64,000 nt of DNA from CAVPHV01 sp963821095. Lineage in GTDB: Bacteria > Actinomycetota > Acidimicrobiia > Spongiisociales > UBA5794. Of the stretch, positions 46,133-54,512 are shown piece by piece. Under the pieces are notes generated by a model. That model was not told the DNA's origin. It did no database searches and saw only the letters and a program-made list of their open reading frames with translations. Position 1 is the first letter of the stretch. Each line of letters begins with the position of its first letter. Location of the stretch: positions 372,001 to 436,000 of the forward strand of contig CAWGCJ010000022.1 of NCBI GenBank assembly GCA_963821095.1, read 5' to 3'. A program made the position numbers and the translations under genes.

Positions 46133-47420
46133 ATGAGCACATCAACCCAACCCCAGCAGCACCCACCGCTCCGCGGCCGCTCAACGATCGTGCATTCGCC
46201 GGCGTGGCCGCTGGCCTGGCCCAGCGGTTCTCCGTCAATCCGGCATGGTTCCGGGTCGGCTTCGTATTGCTCGCTCTCGCAGGCGGAATCGGCTTCTTCC
46301 TCTATGCCCTTGGATGGCTCCTGATTCCCAGACGAGGGCAGCGACCAGTCGATCGCCGAGAGCCTGGTCGAAGGGTTCGATGGTTCGAATACGTCGATGG
46401 TGATCGGCGTGGTCCTGATCGGCATGGCTGCGGTCATCATCGTGTCGGGGTTCCAGTTGATCTCAGGCAAGTTCGTGATGGCCGGAGTCCTCCTGGTCAT
46501 CGGCGTGCTCCTCTATCGAGGTGACTTGACCTCCTCGAAGACGCCGTCCGAACCCGACGCCGCCGCCGGACGACGGGCCGAGGACCGATGACGACACCGA
46601 GTCGACGAAGGCAACGACGACGAGGGTCGAAGAAGAGGCCGCGGCGAACACGCCGAGGTCCGGAAGACCTTCGGTGGCTGGGGCGGCCACGATCGGCGGC
46701 TCGACGCGACGGCTCCAGCCGCGACCGCTCCGCTCGCCGCTGCTCCCCAGCCCAGACCCCGTCCACCGAAACCGAGGTCGATCCTTGGCCAATTGACGCT
46801 CGCTGCAATCCTGATCGTTCTGGGGGGCCTCGCCCTCCTGGACGCGGCTGACGTCCTGTATCCGGAGCCCGTCCACTACCTCGCGGCCGCCGTCGGCGTG
46901 ATCGGGGGAGGGTTGCTCGATCGGCACCCTCTTCGGGCGCGCCCGCTGGCTCGTCTTCATCGGCCTCGTCCTCGCGCCGTTCCTGTTCCTCGCGAGCTTC
47001 GTCTCCGAATGGTCGTTCAGCGGCGAGGCCGGCGAGCGATATGTTCAGGTGCGGACGATTGATGATCTCGAGGCCGTCAACTACGAGTACGACCACGCTG
47101 CAGGCGTCCTCGAACTCGACTTCCGTTGGTTCGAGCCACCATCTGAGGGCTACCCGATCTCGATCGATGCCCGGGTGAGCGCAGGTGAACTGCGGATCTG
47201 GCTCCCTCAAGACGCTCGGGCGGTAGTGACCGGATCGGCCGGCCTCGGATCAGTTGAGATCCTCGGCGACCAGAGCGCCGGAATCGGCGTCTCGAACACC
47301 GTCGAGATCAACACGAATCAACCCGGGACGATCTTCACGATCTACGCCAGAGCCGACTTCGGATCGGTCGTCGTCGACGTTCCGCTCGAGAACGTCCCCG
47401 AGCCCCTGCGGGAGGGATAG
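46133..47420 (+). CDS. PspC-domain membrane protein with LiaF-like C-terminal domain (frameshifted several times)
   Basis: About 425 residues when repaired. PspC domain (AFAGVAAGLAQRFSVNPAWFRVGF, then LYALGWLLIP), two membrane segments (SMVIGVVLIGMAAVIIVSG, FVMAGVLLVIGVLLYRG), a Thr/Glu/Pro-rich linker, further membrane segments (LTLAAILIVLGGLALLD; LFGRARWLVFIGLVLAPFLF) and a beta-rich C-terminal domain (VNYEYDHAAGVLELDF, LPQDARAVV, SAGIGVSN) of the LiaF/toast-rack type. At least four shifts (near 46180, 46335, 46570, 46920) break it; short frames could be mistaken for separate genes. It is divergent from the PspC-kinase. Confidence 0.75.
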
Positions 47421-47424
47421 CACC

Positions 47425-47637
47425 ATGTACCGTCACCGATTCGACGCCATCTCTTTCGTGTTCGGTCTGCTCTTCGTCGGCATGGCGTTCCTCGCCCCGA
47501 ACTACCACTGGTTCTCCAATGACGTGTCGCGCTGGATCGTCCCGGGAGCCGTGCTGCTGCTCGGCGCGGGCCTTGCCATCTCGGCAATCGCGACGAATCA
47601 GAAGGCGAACCAGCCAGATGACCATTCCGCGGTATAG
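47425..47637 (+). CDS. Small two-segment membrane protein
   Basis: 70 residues with two hydrophobic stretches (about 9-25 and 38-58), a Pro/His/Trp loop between and a polar tail (QKANQPDDHS). ATG 47425 is 4 nt after the PspC stop, with GGGAGGG upstream, so it is probably the last gene of the PspC operon and a membrane partner of that module. Confidence 0.7.
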   Translation: MYRHRFDAISFVFGLLFVGMAFLAPNYHWFSNDVSRWIVPGAVLLLGAGLAISAIATNQKANQPDDHSAV

Positions 47638-47643
47638 CCCTTC

Positions 47644-47660
47644 CGCGGCCTGGGGCCGCG
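47644..47660 (+). terminator. GC-rich hairpin after PspC operon
   Basis: CGCGGCC, loop TGG, GGCCGCG: a 7-bp stem starting 6 nt after the stop of the small membrane protein; no T-run. It probably ends the operon. Confidence 0.5.
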
Positions 47661-47694
47661 CGGTACGCTGTGTCAAGCGTCCAGAGGGACACGT

Positions 47695-48075
47695 ATGCCC
47701 GCACCGAAGAAGTTCAAGCCCGGCCCAACGACCTCACGGTCGTATACGACCGGGTTCAGCAACTCCCGCATCAAGGGCCGTCACGCCGTTGTCCCACCTC
47801 CACCGAAGCCGGGTGTGGCTCCGGACGAAGACGTCGAAGTCGATGTCGAAGAGGTGACCGTCGTCATGAGCGGACCGTCGAAGTACGAGCAGCGTTCGAT
47901 GGGCGCCTACGTGGATCCCAGCGTCTCGATCGATCTCGACGCACTCGACGACGTCGACGAACCAGTTGAGGTCGTTGCGCCGGTGCGGTCCCCGCGAATC
48001 GTGTTCGGTGAGTGGAGATCCGAGTCCGATCTCGAGGGAACGCACTACCACCGCAAGGACTCGCGGCTGATCTGA
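47695..48075 (+). CDS. Unknown basic/acidic two-part protein
   Basis: 126 residues. The N-terminus is basic and Pro/Ser/Thr-rich (MPAPKKFKPGPTTSRSYTTGF), the centre acidic with repeated Asp/Glu/Val (DEDVEVDVEEVTVV; IDLDALDDVDEPVEVV) and the end Arg/Glu-rich. It looks largely disordered. An AGAGGGA ribosome site precedes the ATG. It is convergent with the LCP gene, whose stop directly abuts its own. No family is recognised. Confidence 0.65.
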   Translation: MPAPKKFKPGPTTSRSYTTGFSNSRIKGRHAVVPPPPKPGVAPDEDVEVDVEEVTVVMSGPSKYEQRSMGAYVDPSVSIDLDALDDVDEPVEVVAPVRSPRIVFGEWRSESDLEGTHYHRKDSRLI

Positions 48076-49525
48076 TCAGGTGCCGGGTGCGACCGGGCAG
48101 TCCTCGGAATCCTGCAGGTTGAGTTCGATTTTCGCCAACTCCGGATCGTCGATCACGAGCTGAACGTGCTCGTGGACGAGGTCGATGTTGGCGATGCGGC
48201 CAGGCTTCCCGTCGTCGCGGAACTTCAGGTGGTACTCCGGCGGAATGAACCGGACGGAGACAACTTCTTCGATCTCCACCGAGGGCAGTAGTTCGACGAG
48301 CTTCGGGAGGAGGTCGACCGGGATGTCCGTCGTGGTCGTCTCCTTGATGACCTCGGCGAACTTGCCGAAGTTCAGGAGCAGCGACGTGGGGTCGGTCTGT
48401 TCCATGGCGGCCTCGAGGACACAGCGCTGGCGCGACATGCGGAAGTAGTCGCTGTCGGCATGGCGGGTGCGGGCGTACGCCAACGCCTCGACGCCGTCCA
48501 TCTGCTGCTGACCTTGCTCGATGACGAGACGGGTGAGCGTTCCGTCGAGGAGCGGGTACTCGTCGTCGACGATCTGCTCCGGCACGTAGATGTCGACGCC
48601 GCCGATCGCGTCGATGATGTCGACGAACCCGTCGAGGTTCACGAGGGCGTAGTAGTGGATGGGGATGCCGAGGAACTCGGAGATCACGCCTTTCACGGCG
48701 TTCTCCGGTGGCTCGCCCGGTCCGGGGAAGGCCTCCGGATGCTGCTCGCCCTGGATCCACAGTTCGTTGATCAATTCCGGGTAGCAGTTGCAGTCCCAGA
48801 TCCCGTGACCTTCGGGGAGCGGGGAGTAGGTCCAGTTCCGCGGCACCTGGAACATGGCCGCTTCGCCGGTCTTCGGATCGATGCTGACGGTGATCATCGT
48901 GTCGGTGCGGATGCCGGTCCGTCCGACCCCGAAGTCACCGCCGAGCAGCAGGATGTTCAGCCGATCGAGATCCTCCCACGGCTGTCTCCTCGACCACGGT
49001 TGTGGTGGTCGACGACGTGGTCGACCCGGAGGCGTCGGTGTCGCCCGTGGAGGCAGCGCCGGCCAGTGTCGTCGTGGTGGTCGCAGAAGCTTCGCCGTCG
49101 TCGAAGACGGTCGTGATCAGGCTGTACTGAACGAGGTCGTAGTAGCCGAACACGACGTGGGGCATGAGGAGGAACGCTCCGAGGGCCACCATCGCGGTGA
49201 GCCCAACGACGCGGCTGACTGACGAACCCGTCGTCGATGCGGACCGATAGGCATCGTCTGCGGCCCATACCCGGTATCCGAGGAGGGCGATGTTGACGAT
49301 CATCAAGAGGATCATCGACGTCGGCTTCACGAAGGCCGTGAGGATGGAGACCTTGTCGTGGAAGAAGAACAGCAAGACGGCGAGCACTACGACATCGATG
49401 ATGAAGAGGTTGCGTGCCTTCTTCCGGTCGCCGGTGAGCAACTGACCGAGACCCGGGAGAAGGGCCGATGCACCTGCGGCGAGGAGCGGATGTGGCGAGC
49501 GTGATTCGGATCGTTTGCCCGTCAT
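48076..49525 (-). CDS. LytR-CpsA-Psr (LCP) family cell-wall glycopolymer ligase (one frameshift)
   Basis: About 483 residues when repaired. The N-terminal part has a cytoplasmic start, four membrane segments (LLPGLGQLL, FIIDVVVLAVLLFF and others) and a Thr/Ser-rich linker. After a shift near 48985 comes the LCP domain: LNILLLGGDFGVGRTGIRTDTM (polyprenyl-phosphate and Mg site, Asp/Arg), then QVPRNWTY, YYALVNLDGFVDIIDAIGGVDI, and ARTRHADSDYFRMSRQR. LCP enzymes move glycopolymers from undecaprenyl carriers to peptidoglycan. It is divergent from a flippase/phosphoglycosyl-transferase gene, which fits that pathway. Confidence 0.88.
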
Positions 49526-49531
49526 ACGCGC

Positions 49532-49537
49532 ATGGTA
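49532..49537 (-). promoter_or_regulatory. Leaderless -10 box (TACCAT, minus strand) for LCP gene
   Basis: TACCAT on the minus strand ends 6 nt before the ATG at 49525, with no ribosome site between. Confidence 0.5.
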
Positions 49538-49632
49538 GGAATCGCGCCCCAGTAGTCGTGGCAACGGTCGCGTCGGCATCGGAGGTACGGGAGTATCCTG
49601 CGGGAACCCGACGACGATCGTGAAGCTCACCA

Positions 49633-51561
49633 GTGAACGACACCCCCATCGACGACGAATCTGCCGACTCGCCCGAGCACGCGCACCGTACCCGGTACGC
49701 GTACATGCGGAGCGATGGCACACTCGACATCGTCCTGGGGAGCCTCGTCGCCGGCCTCGGCGCCTATGCCTATCAGTTCCTCGGTGGTCGTAGCCTCGGA
49801 GAGGAGGCGTTTGCCCCGATCGCAGCTCTTCTGACGGCCCACTTCCTGGCCTTCGTTATCATCCTGCTGCCGATCGAGCAGTTCGTAATTCGCCGCATCA
49901 CCCTCGGTTACCAGGGTTGGGTCGTTCCTATTCGGGCCATCGCCTTGACGATCTCAGCGGCGGCCGTGGCCGCAGTCGTCGTGTGGGCGTCGGCCGATAC
50001 GTACTTCGACGGCGATTCGTCTTTCGTATGGTTCGTCATCGCGACCGTTGGCTTCCACTTCTTCTTCGTGGTCGGTCGCGGCTACCTCGCCGGGTACCGT
50101 CGCTTCCGCTCGTACGGCTACGTCAGCGGCGCGGCGTCAATGCTGCGACTGGCAATCGCGCTGCTCGTGGTGATCATCGGGCCGACGGTGACGGGGTTCG
50201 CGTGGGCCCAGGTCCTCGGCCCTCTCGTGATCTTCTTCTGGCGGCCGTGGCGTACGCCGGGGGAGCGCCGGACCGGCTCGCGAGGCGAACTCGACGACGA
50301 GCATGTTGAGCGGGTCGGGGAGAAGGGGCTGCTCTCGGGCCTCGTACTCTCATCGGCCGCCTCCCAGGCGCTCCTGCTCGCGGGACCGCTGGTCGCCGGT
50401 GCCCTCGGCGCCACGGCAGCCCAGTTCTCGATCACGTATGCCACGCTCGTCCTGGCCCGTGCTCCGCTGACGCTCGGCTACAACCTGATTGCAAGGGTTC
50501 TGCCACCGTTCACCGAGATGGCGGCGCGGGGAGAGCGCCGTGAGTTGCGGTCGTGGGCCCGAGGCATGGGTATCGCAGGCGTGGCCCTCGCCTTCGTGGG
50601 CGCAGGGATCGGGGCGATCCTCGGTCCGCCGATGGTCGCCGTGGCATTCGGCGACGGTTTCCGACCCAGCGCGACCGTTGCGGCGCTTGCGGCGGCCGGT
50701 GTCGTCCTCGCCTCCGCAGGTCTGTTCATTGGCCAGATCCTCGTGGCCCGCGGACGGGCAGTCCGTCTTGCTGTCGCATGGTTCATTGCGGTCGCTGCAG
50801 CGGTGGTGGCGGTGATCGTCCCGATCTCCGATCCTGTGGTGCACGTGGTGGTGGCGTTCGTCGTCGGAGAGACCTTCGCCCTGGCGGCGCTCGTCATCGG
50901 CGCCCTCATGCGCGACCCCGAGGAGGGGGAGATCTCGCACGGGTACGCCGTGGCGAAGCGCTCCCTCGACATTGCGGTGGCGCTCATCGCCATGTTGCTG
51001 CTGGGCCCGGTGCTGTTGATCTCGGCGGTCGCCGTCAAGGTCGACTCCCGCGGTCCCGCGTTCTTCCGTCAGCTCCGGACCGGCCGGGACGGCGTGGACT
51101 TCTGGATGGTGAAGCTGCGCACCATGGCGTTCGACCACGACGATGCTGTCTTCCACGAACACCTGGAACAACTCCAGGACAGCCAGGAGGACGCGGAGTA
51201 CACGATCAGGATCGACGACGATCCCCGAATCACCAGGGTCGGCGGTTTCCTGCGGCGATGGTCCCTCGATGAACTCCCGAACCTCTGGAACGTACTCAAG
51301 GGGTCCATGTCGCTCGTCGGCCCACGACCGCTCGTCCCGGAGGAGGCCGACCTTGTTGGCCTCGACAACCCCCGGTTCCTGGTGAAGCCCGGCATCACCG
51401 GGTACGCCCAGGTGCACGGGCGCGACTCCATCTCGATCTCCGAGCGGACAGCCCTCGACGACGAATATGTCGAGATTCGCTCGATGAAGGTCGACATCAA
51501 GATCCTCTTCGAGACGTTCGGAACGGTGTTCAGGACCAAGGGCGAGGACTCTCGGATCTGA
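49633..51561 (+). CDS. Fusion of Wzx-like flippase and monotopic phosphoglycosyl transferase
   Basis: 642 residues. Residues about 25-425 form a polysaccharide-flippase-like membrane region with twelve or so segments. From about 435 (GYAVAKRSLDIAVALIAMLLLGP) a bacterial sugar-transferase domain follows, with its re-entrant helix, KLRTM, and the catalytic Asp546-Glu547 in SLDELPNLW, then MSLVGPRPLVPEE and GITGYAQVHG. The transferase puts sugar-phosphate on undecaprenyl phosphate; the flippase part would turn over the finished lipid-linked chain. Both steps on one chain is unusual. The frame is intact across the junction. Start GTG 49633. Confidence 0.88.
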   Translation: MNDTPIDDESADSPEHAHRTRYAYMRSDGTLDIVLGSLVAGLGAYAYQFLGGRSLGEEAFAPIAALLTAHFLAFVIILLPIEQFVIRRITLGYQGWVVPIRAIALTISAAAVAAVVVWASADTYFDGDSSFVWFVIATVGFHFFFVVGRGYLAGYRRFRSYGYVSGAASMLRLAIALLVVIIGPTVTGFAWAQVLGPLVIFFWRPWRTPGERRTGSRGELDDEHVERVGEKGLLSGLVLSSAASQALLLAGPLVAGALGATAAQFSITYATLVLARAPLTLGYNLIARVLPPFTEMAARGERRELRSWARGMGIAGVALAFVGAGIGAILGPPMVAVAFGDGFRPSATVAALAAAGVVLASAGLFIGQILVARGRAVRLAVAWFIAVAAAVVAVIVPISDPVVHVVVAFVVGETFALAALVIGALMRDPEEGEISHGYAVAKRSLDIAVALIAMLLLGPVLLISAVAVKVDSRGPAFFRQLRTGRDGVDFWMVKLRTMAFDHDDAVFHEHLEQLQDSQEDAEYTIRIDDDPRITRVGGFLRRWSLDELPNLWNVLKGSMSLVGPRPLVPEEADLVGLDNPRFLVKPGITGYAQVHGRDSISISERTALDDEYVEIRSMKVDIKILFETFGTVFRTKGEDSRI

Positions 51562-51587
51562 GTGGATGGAATGGCGTCGGGGTGCGG

Positions 51588-51593
51588 TAGCGT
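51588..51593 (+). promoter_or_regulatory. Leaderless -10 box (TAGCGT) for CoA-binding protein gene
   Basis: TAGCGT ends 9 nt before ATG 51603; no ribosome site between. Confidence 0.45.
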
Positions 51594-51602
51594 TCCACCC
51601 CC

Positions 51603-52004
51603 ATGGATACCATCAGCACACTGCTCAACGAAGGTGACCCGGTGATCGCGATCGTCGGCGCTACCGACAACCCCGAGAAGTACGGGAATCGCGTCTACCG
51701 CGACCTCAAGGGGAAGGGCTTCCGGGTCTATCCCGTGAATCCCACCAAGGACACGATCGACGGCGACACCGCGTACGGCGATCTTGGAGACCTCCCGGAG
51801 ACACCGGACATCGTCAATTTCGTCGTGCCCCCACCCCGAACGCTCCGGCACCTGCAGCGCGCCAAGGAACTCAGCTTGATGAACGCGTGGATCCAGCCGG
51901 GTGCCGAGAATGAGGACGTTCTGGCCTATCTCGCCGACAACGACTTCGACTACCTTGCCAACGCTTGCATCATGGTCCAGTCACGACGTCACTCGGCAAT
52001 CTGA
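51603..52004 (+). CDS. CoA-binding domain protein (YccU family)
   Basis: 133 residues. A succinyl-CoA-synthetase-like Rossmann domain: VIAIVGATDNPEKYGNRVYRDLKGKG (glycine loop), VYPVNPTKDTIDG, VNFVVPPPRTL and NAWIQPGAENEDV. Family members bind CoA but have no settled enzymatic role. The last residues (MVQSRRHSAI) depart from the usual short end and might reflect a nearby indel. A hairpin follows 6 nt after the stop. Confidence 0.85.
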   Translation: MDTISTLLNEGDPVIAIVGATDNPEKYGNRVYRDLKGKGFRVYPVNPTKDTIDGDTAYGDLGDLPETPDIVNFVVPPPRTLRHLQRAKELSLMNAWIQPGAENEDVLAYLADNDFDYLANACIMVQSRRHSAI

Positions 52005-52009
52005 CCCTT

Positions 52010-52025
52010 TCGCGGGACCCCGCGA
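52010..52025 (+). terminator. Short GC hairpin
   Basis: TCGCGGG-AC-CCCGCGA, a perfect 7-bp stem with a 2-nt loop, between the CoA-binding gene and the next -10 box. Confidence 0.5.
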
Positions 52026-52031
52026 GCGAGG

Positions 52032-52037
52032 TACAAT
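52032..52037 (+). promoter_or_regulatory. -10 box (TACAAT) for unknown gene at 52067
   Basis: TACAAT is close to the sigma-70 consensus. The start codon is 29 nt further, behind CAGGGGG, so this transcript would have a leader. Confidence 0.45.
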
Positions 52038-52066
52038 CCCTGTGGGGCTCGATCAGGGGGATCGAC

Positions 52067-52756
52067 ATGACGATTGAAGAACTGCGCCATGCGGTGCGTT
52101 CTCTGCCGGGTGTCGCGTCAGTCGACGTGACACCGCAAGTTGGCGCGCCTCCCCTCGTACGAGTCTGGACCGACGGCACCATGCCAGACGTCGAGGTGCA
52201 ACGCTCGGTCGAGCGACTCGTCTCTACCGGTGCGTTCGCCGGTGTCGGTTCCGATGCCGGGTCCGTGGCTAGTCCTTCGGACAGCCGTGACTACGACGAC
52301 CTCCCGCCGGCGGAGCCGGCGAAACGGCGAAGCGGTCTCGGACGCAGCCTCGTCGAGACGTTGCCGCATGCGTTCGCCGAACCGGAACCCTCCCACCTCG
52401 CGACCGAAGAGCGCACGATCGAACGCGACGGGCGCTTTCTCAGACTGGCGATCGAGGAGACGTCGGAGGGGGTCGACATTCGCGCGATCGACGACCTCGG
52501 TCAGGAAGCCGAAGCAGTCGTCGAACCGGGCCCCGACGGCCTGACGATCGCGGTTGCATCCGCGGTTGCCCGCCTCCGCGGATTCCCCGCGCCGTCCCGG
52601 GTCGCGACGAACACACGTGATGTGGACGGCACGACGGTGGTGACCGTGCTCCTCGAACTCTCGACCGGGGAGAAGGCAGCGGGTGCCGCCATCGTCACCG
52701 GAGGACTCCCGTTCACTGTCGGGCGTGCCGTGGACAGCGCCCTCACCGCCCTGTGA
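52067..52756 (+). CDS. Unknown two-domain acidic protein
   Basis: 229 residues from ATG 52067 behind an AGGGGG site. The N-terminal part (MTIEELRHAVRSLPGVASVDVTPQ) resembles a small alpha/beta module, followed by a Ser/Asp/Pro-rich linker (about 65-95) and a C-terminal domain with repeated strand/helix pattern (ERTIERDGRFLRLAIEET; GLTIAVASAVARLRGF). I do not recognise a family. Clean coding pattern and regulatory signals support a real gene. Confidence 0.7.
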   Translation: MTIEELRHAVRSLPGVASVDVTPQVGAPPLVRVWTDGTMPDVEVQRSVERLVSTGAFAGVGSDAGSVASPSDSRDYDDLPPAEPAKRRSGLGRSLVETLPHAFAEPEPSHLATEERTIERDGRFLRLAIEETSEGVDIRAIDDLGQEAEAVVEPGPDGLTIAVASAVARLRGFPAPSRVATNTRDVDGTTVVTVLLELSTGEKAAGAAIVTGGLPFTVGRAVDSALTAL

Positions 52757-52817
52757 ACACATTTCGTTGCCCGAGTGCAACGAGACCGAAGACCTCGCCG
52801 GGCGGAGAACCAACGAC

Positions 52818-53087
52818 GTGATCACCGTCACCTGCGGATCATGCGGCGCTTCCTGGACGAGGGACCTCGCACCCAAGTGCCCGAAATGTGGCGGAGACGA
52901 CATGCAATCGGCACCGCTCGCGATCGTCGAGAAGGGGAGAGGCACCCAACTCTCGGTCGTCGGGACCCGGATCGTGATGCTCTGCTCGGAGTGCGACGCC
53001 GAGGCGCTCGAGCGGTACCACCGCAACCGGCCGAATCCGCTGATGCCCGACGAACTCCCAACGATCGATCCAGAGGGCGAGCAGTAA
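52818..53087 (+). CDS. Small zinc-ribbon protein
   Basis: 89 residues if started at GTG 52818; the frame is open upstream, so a longer start cannot be excluded. A four-Cys ribbon is formed by VTCGSCGASW and APKCPKCGGDD, and a third CxxC (LCSECDAEA) lies near the C-terminus. It could bind Zn and act in transcription or RNA contact; this is inference. It is convergent with the DUF454 gene. Confidence 0.65.
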   Translation: MITVTCGSCGASWTRDLAPKCPKCGGDDMQSAPLAIVEKGRGTQLSVVGTRIVMLCSECDAEALERYHRNRPNPLMPDELPTIDPEGEQ

Positions 53088-53123
53088 GCGGCTGCAGTTT
53101 GAGATGGCAGATCGGTCCGTGGT

Positions 53124-53525
53124 CTACACCGGTTCTGGCACGCTCTGCTTGGTCGGGAGTTGGGCGATGTAGACCACGAGCGCCGAGGCAAGCACGACGA
53201 GTCCGATCCTGATGAACATCGGCTCGACGACGAACACCACCGAAATCGTGAACGTCACGATGATCGCGACGATGGCGACCGTCTTGGCCCGAATCGTGAA
53301 CCCGAGGCCCGCTCGCCAGTCTCGGACGATGCCGCCGAACAGCCGGTTGTTGACCAGCCACTCGTCGAACCGCTCCGACGATTTCGAGAAGAAGAACGCG
53401 GCGAGCAGCACCGGTCCGACGGTTGGGATCAGCGGAACGGCGACGCCAATGAACGCCGTCCCCAGGAAGAAGAATCCGAGGACGAGGAACAACGATCGGA
53501 GCACGCGGCTCTTGGCAACGGTCAT
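53124..53525 (-). CDS. YbaN/DUF454 family membrane protein
   Basis: 133 residues with four hydrophobic segments and the DUF454 opening FLVLGFFFLGTAFIGVAVPLIPTVG, then FFFSKSSERFDEWLVNNRLFG. The start at 53525 is set by a -10 box 9 nt upstream. Function is unknown. Confidence 0.85.
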   Translation of the reverse strand: MTVAKSRVLRSLFLVLGFFFLGTAFIGVAVPLIPTVGPVLLAAFFFSKSSERFDEWLVNNRLFGGIVRDWRAGLGFTIRAKTVAIVAIIVTFTISVVFVVEPMFIRIGLVVLASALVVYIAQLPTKQSVPEPV

Positions 53526-53534
53526 TGGGACGGA

Positions 53535-53540
53535 AGCGTA
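53535..53540 (-). promoter_or_regulatory. Leaderless -10 box (TACGCT, minus strand) for DUF454 gene
   Basis: TACGCT on the minus strand ends 9 nt before the ATG at 53525. It shares a 63-bp divergent region with the next promoter. Confidence 0.5.
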
Positions 53541-53576
53541 CCGGGGTCCTGCGCCGACAGCCCGTCGGATTGGCGG

Positions 53577-53582
53577 TACATT
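53577..53582 (+). promoter_or_regulatory. Leaderless -10 box (TACATT) for gene at 53589
   Basis: TACATT ends 6 nt before ATG 53589, with a -35-like CGACAG 16 nt upstream. Face to face with the divergent DUF454 promoter. Confidence 0.5.
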
Positions 53583-53588
53583 GAGACG

Positions 53589-54417
53589 ATGGGATGGCTT
53601 GATTGGCTCTTCGGCGGCGGTGCAGACGCACTTCGTGTGTCTGGCGATCCGCAGAGCGGGAACGGCGCCTCGTCGTTCCATCTGTGGTGGGAGGTCCCGT
53701 TCGGGGAGCGCCTGACCAGCGTCGCAGCGACGCTCGAGATCGTCGATCCGCCGACGGTGGATCGGCTCGTGTTCTGGGCGCTGCAGGTGTCCTTTGTGAA
53801 GCCGGGCGGGGGAGGGGCGCACCTCGGTCTCCAGCATCATCCGAGGTTCCCGGCCTCGAGCGCCGCAAACTGGGGTGGCTACGCCCCGCCCGAGGACGGG
53901 GGACTGCTGGAGGGATCGCCGTCACCCCTGCCGTCGACACCGAACGACCCGAACACGCGAGACTTCCTCTGGTACCCGAATCGGCCGTACCGCCTCCTGA
54001 TCGACCGGTCACCCGATCCGGCGCCGGCGGGCCTCTTCGCATGGCGCGGCAGCATCGAAGACCTGCACACCGGCGAGGTGTCGGTCGTGCGGGACCTCTA
54101 CAGCCCGGGGAGTTCCTTCGCGGTCCCGTCGTCTGGACCGAGTCGTTCGCCAGGTGTGACCATCCGTCGTTCGCTGCACAGTGGAGCGACTCTCGGCAAC
54201 GGGGGAGGAGGGGCAGTCGATCCCCGTTCGCACGGTCTCGGTGAACTACCAGGAGCGCAAGGCCGGCGGGTGCGACAACACCGACGTGACCGTGGACGGC
54301 AACGGGTGGACCCAGCGGACCAACACGCACCCGCACCACACGATCCGGATCACGCCTCTCACTTCCGCGTACGGTCTGATCCAACCCGGCGTTACCATGC
54401 CCGCTCCGGGCGTTTAG
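53589..54417 (+). CDS. Unknown protein (frameshifted), stop inside tRNA-Val
   Basis: About 275 residues when repaired. The N-terminus (MGWLDWLFGGGADALRV) is clear; the middle is Trp/Pro-rich (FHLWWEVPFGERL, WYPNRPYRLLIDRSPD). After shifts near 54135 and 54180 the end (SIPVRTVSVNYQERKAGGCDNTDVTV) runs to TAG 54415-54417, overlapping the first 10 nt of tRNA-Val. No family recognised. It is the last chromosomal gene before the mobile element. Confidence 0.6.
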
Positions 54418-54480
54418 CTCAGTTGGGAGAGCGCTGCCCTTACAAGGCAGAGGTCGGCGGTTCGAGCCCGTCAACGCCCA
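54408..54480 (+). tRNA. tRNA-Val (anticodon TAC)
   Basis: 73-nt cloverleaf: acceptor GGGCGTT/AACGCCC (54408-54414 with 54473-54479), D arm GCTCAGTTGGGAGAGC, anticodon arm CTGCC-CTTACAA-GGCAG with anticodon TAC at 54441-54443, T arm GGCGG-TTCGAGC-CCGTC, discriminator A 54480. CCA is not encoded. Its 3' end is the presumed attachment site of the integrated element that follows. Confidence 0.93.
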
Positions 54481-54483
54481 CTC

Positions 54484-54512
54484 CTGAAACCCTTGTCCTG
54501 CAAGGGTTTCAG
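54484..54512. terminator. 12-bp hairpin between tRNA-Val and integrase
   Basis: CTGAAACCCTTG, loop TCCTG, CAAGGGTTTCAG: a perfect 12-bp stem starting 4 nt after the tRNA. It can serve as tRNA terminator and, being at the att junction, may hold integrase arm or core sites. It lies within the C-terminal region of the integrase frame on the other strand. Confidence 0.6.

Noticed and set aside
46588..46851. Separate Arg-rich gene starting ATGACGACACC
   Set aside because: The Arg-rich frame is an out-of-phase reading of the PspC protein linker; the correct frame gives a Thr/Glu/Ala linker leading into the next membrane segment.
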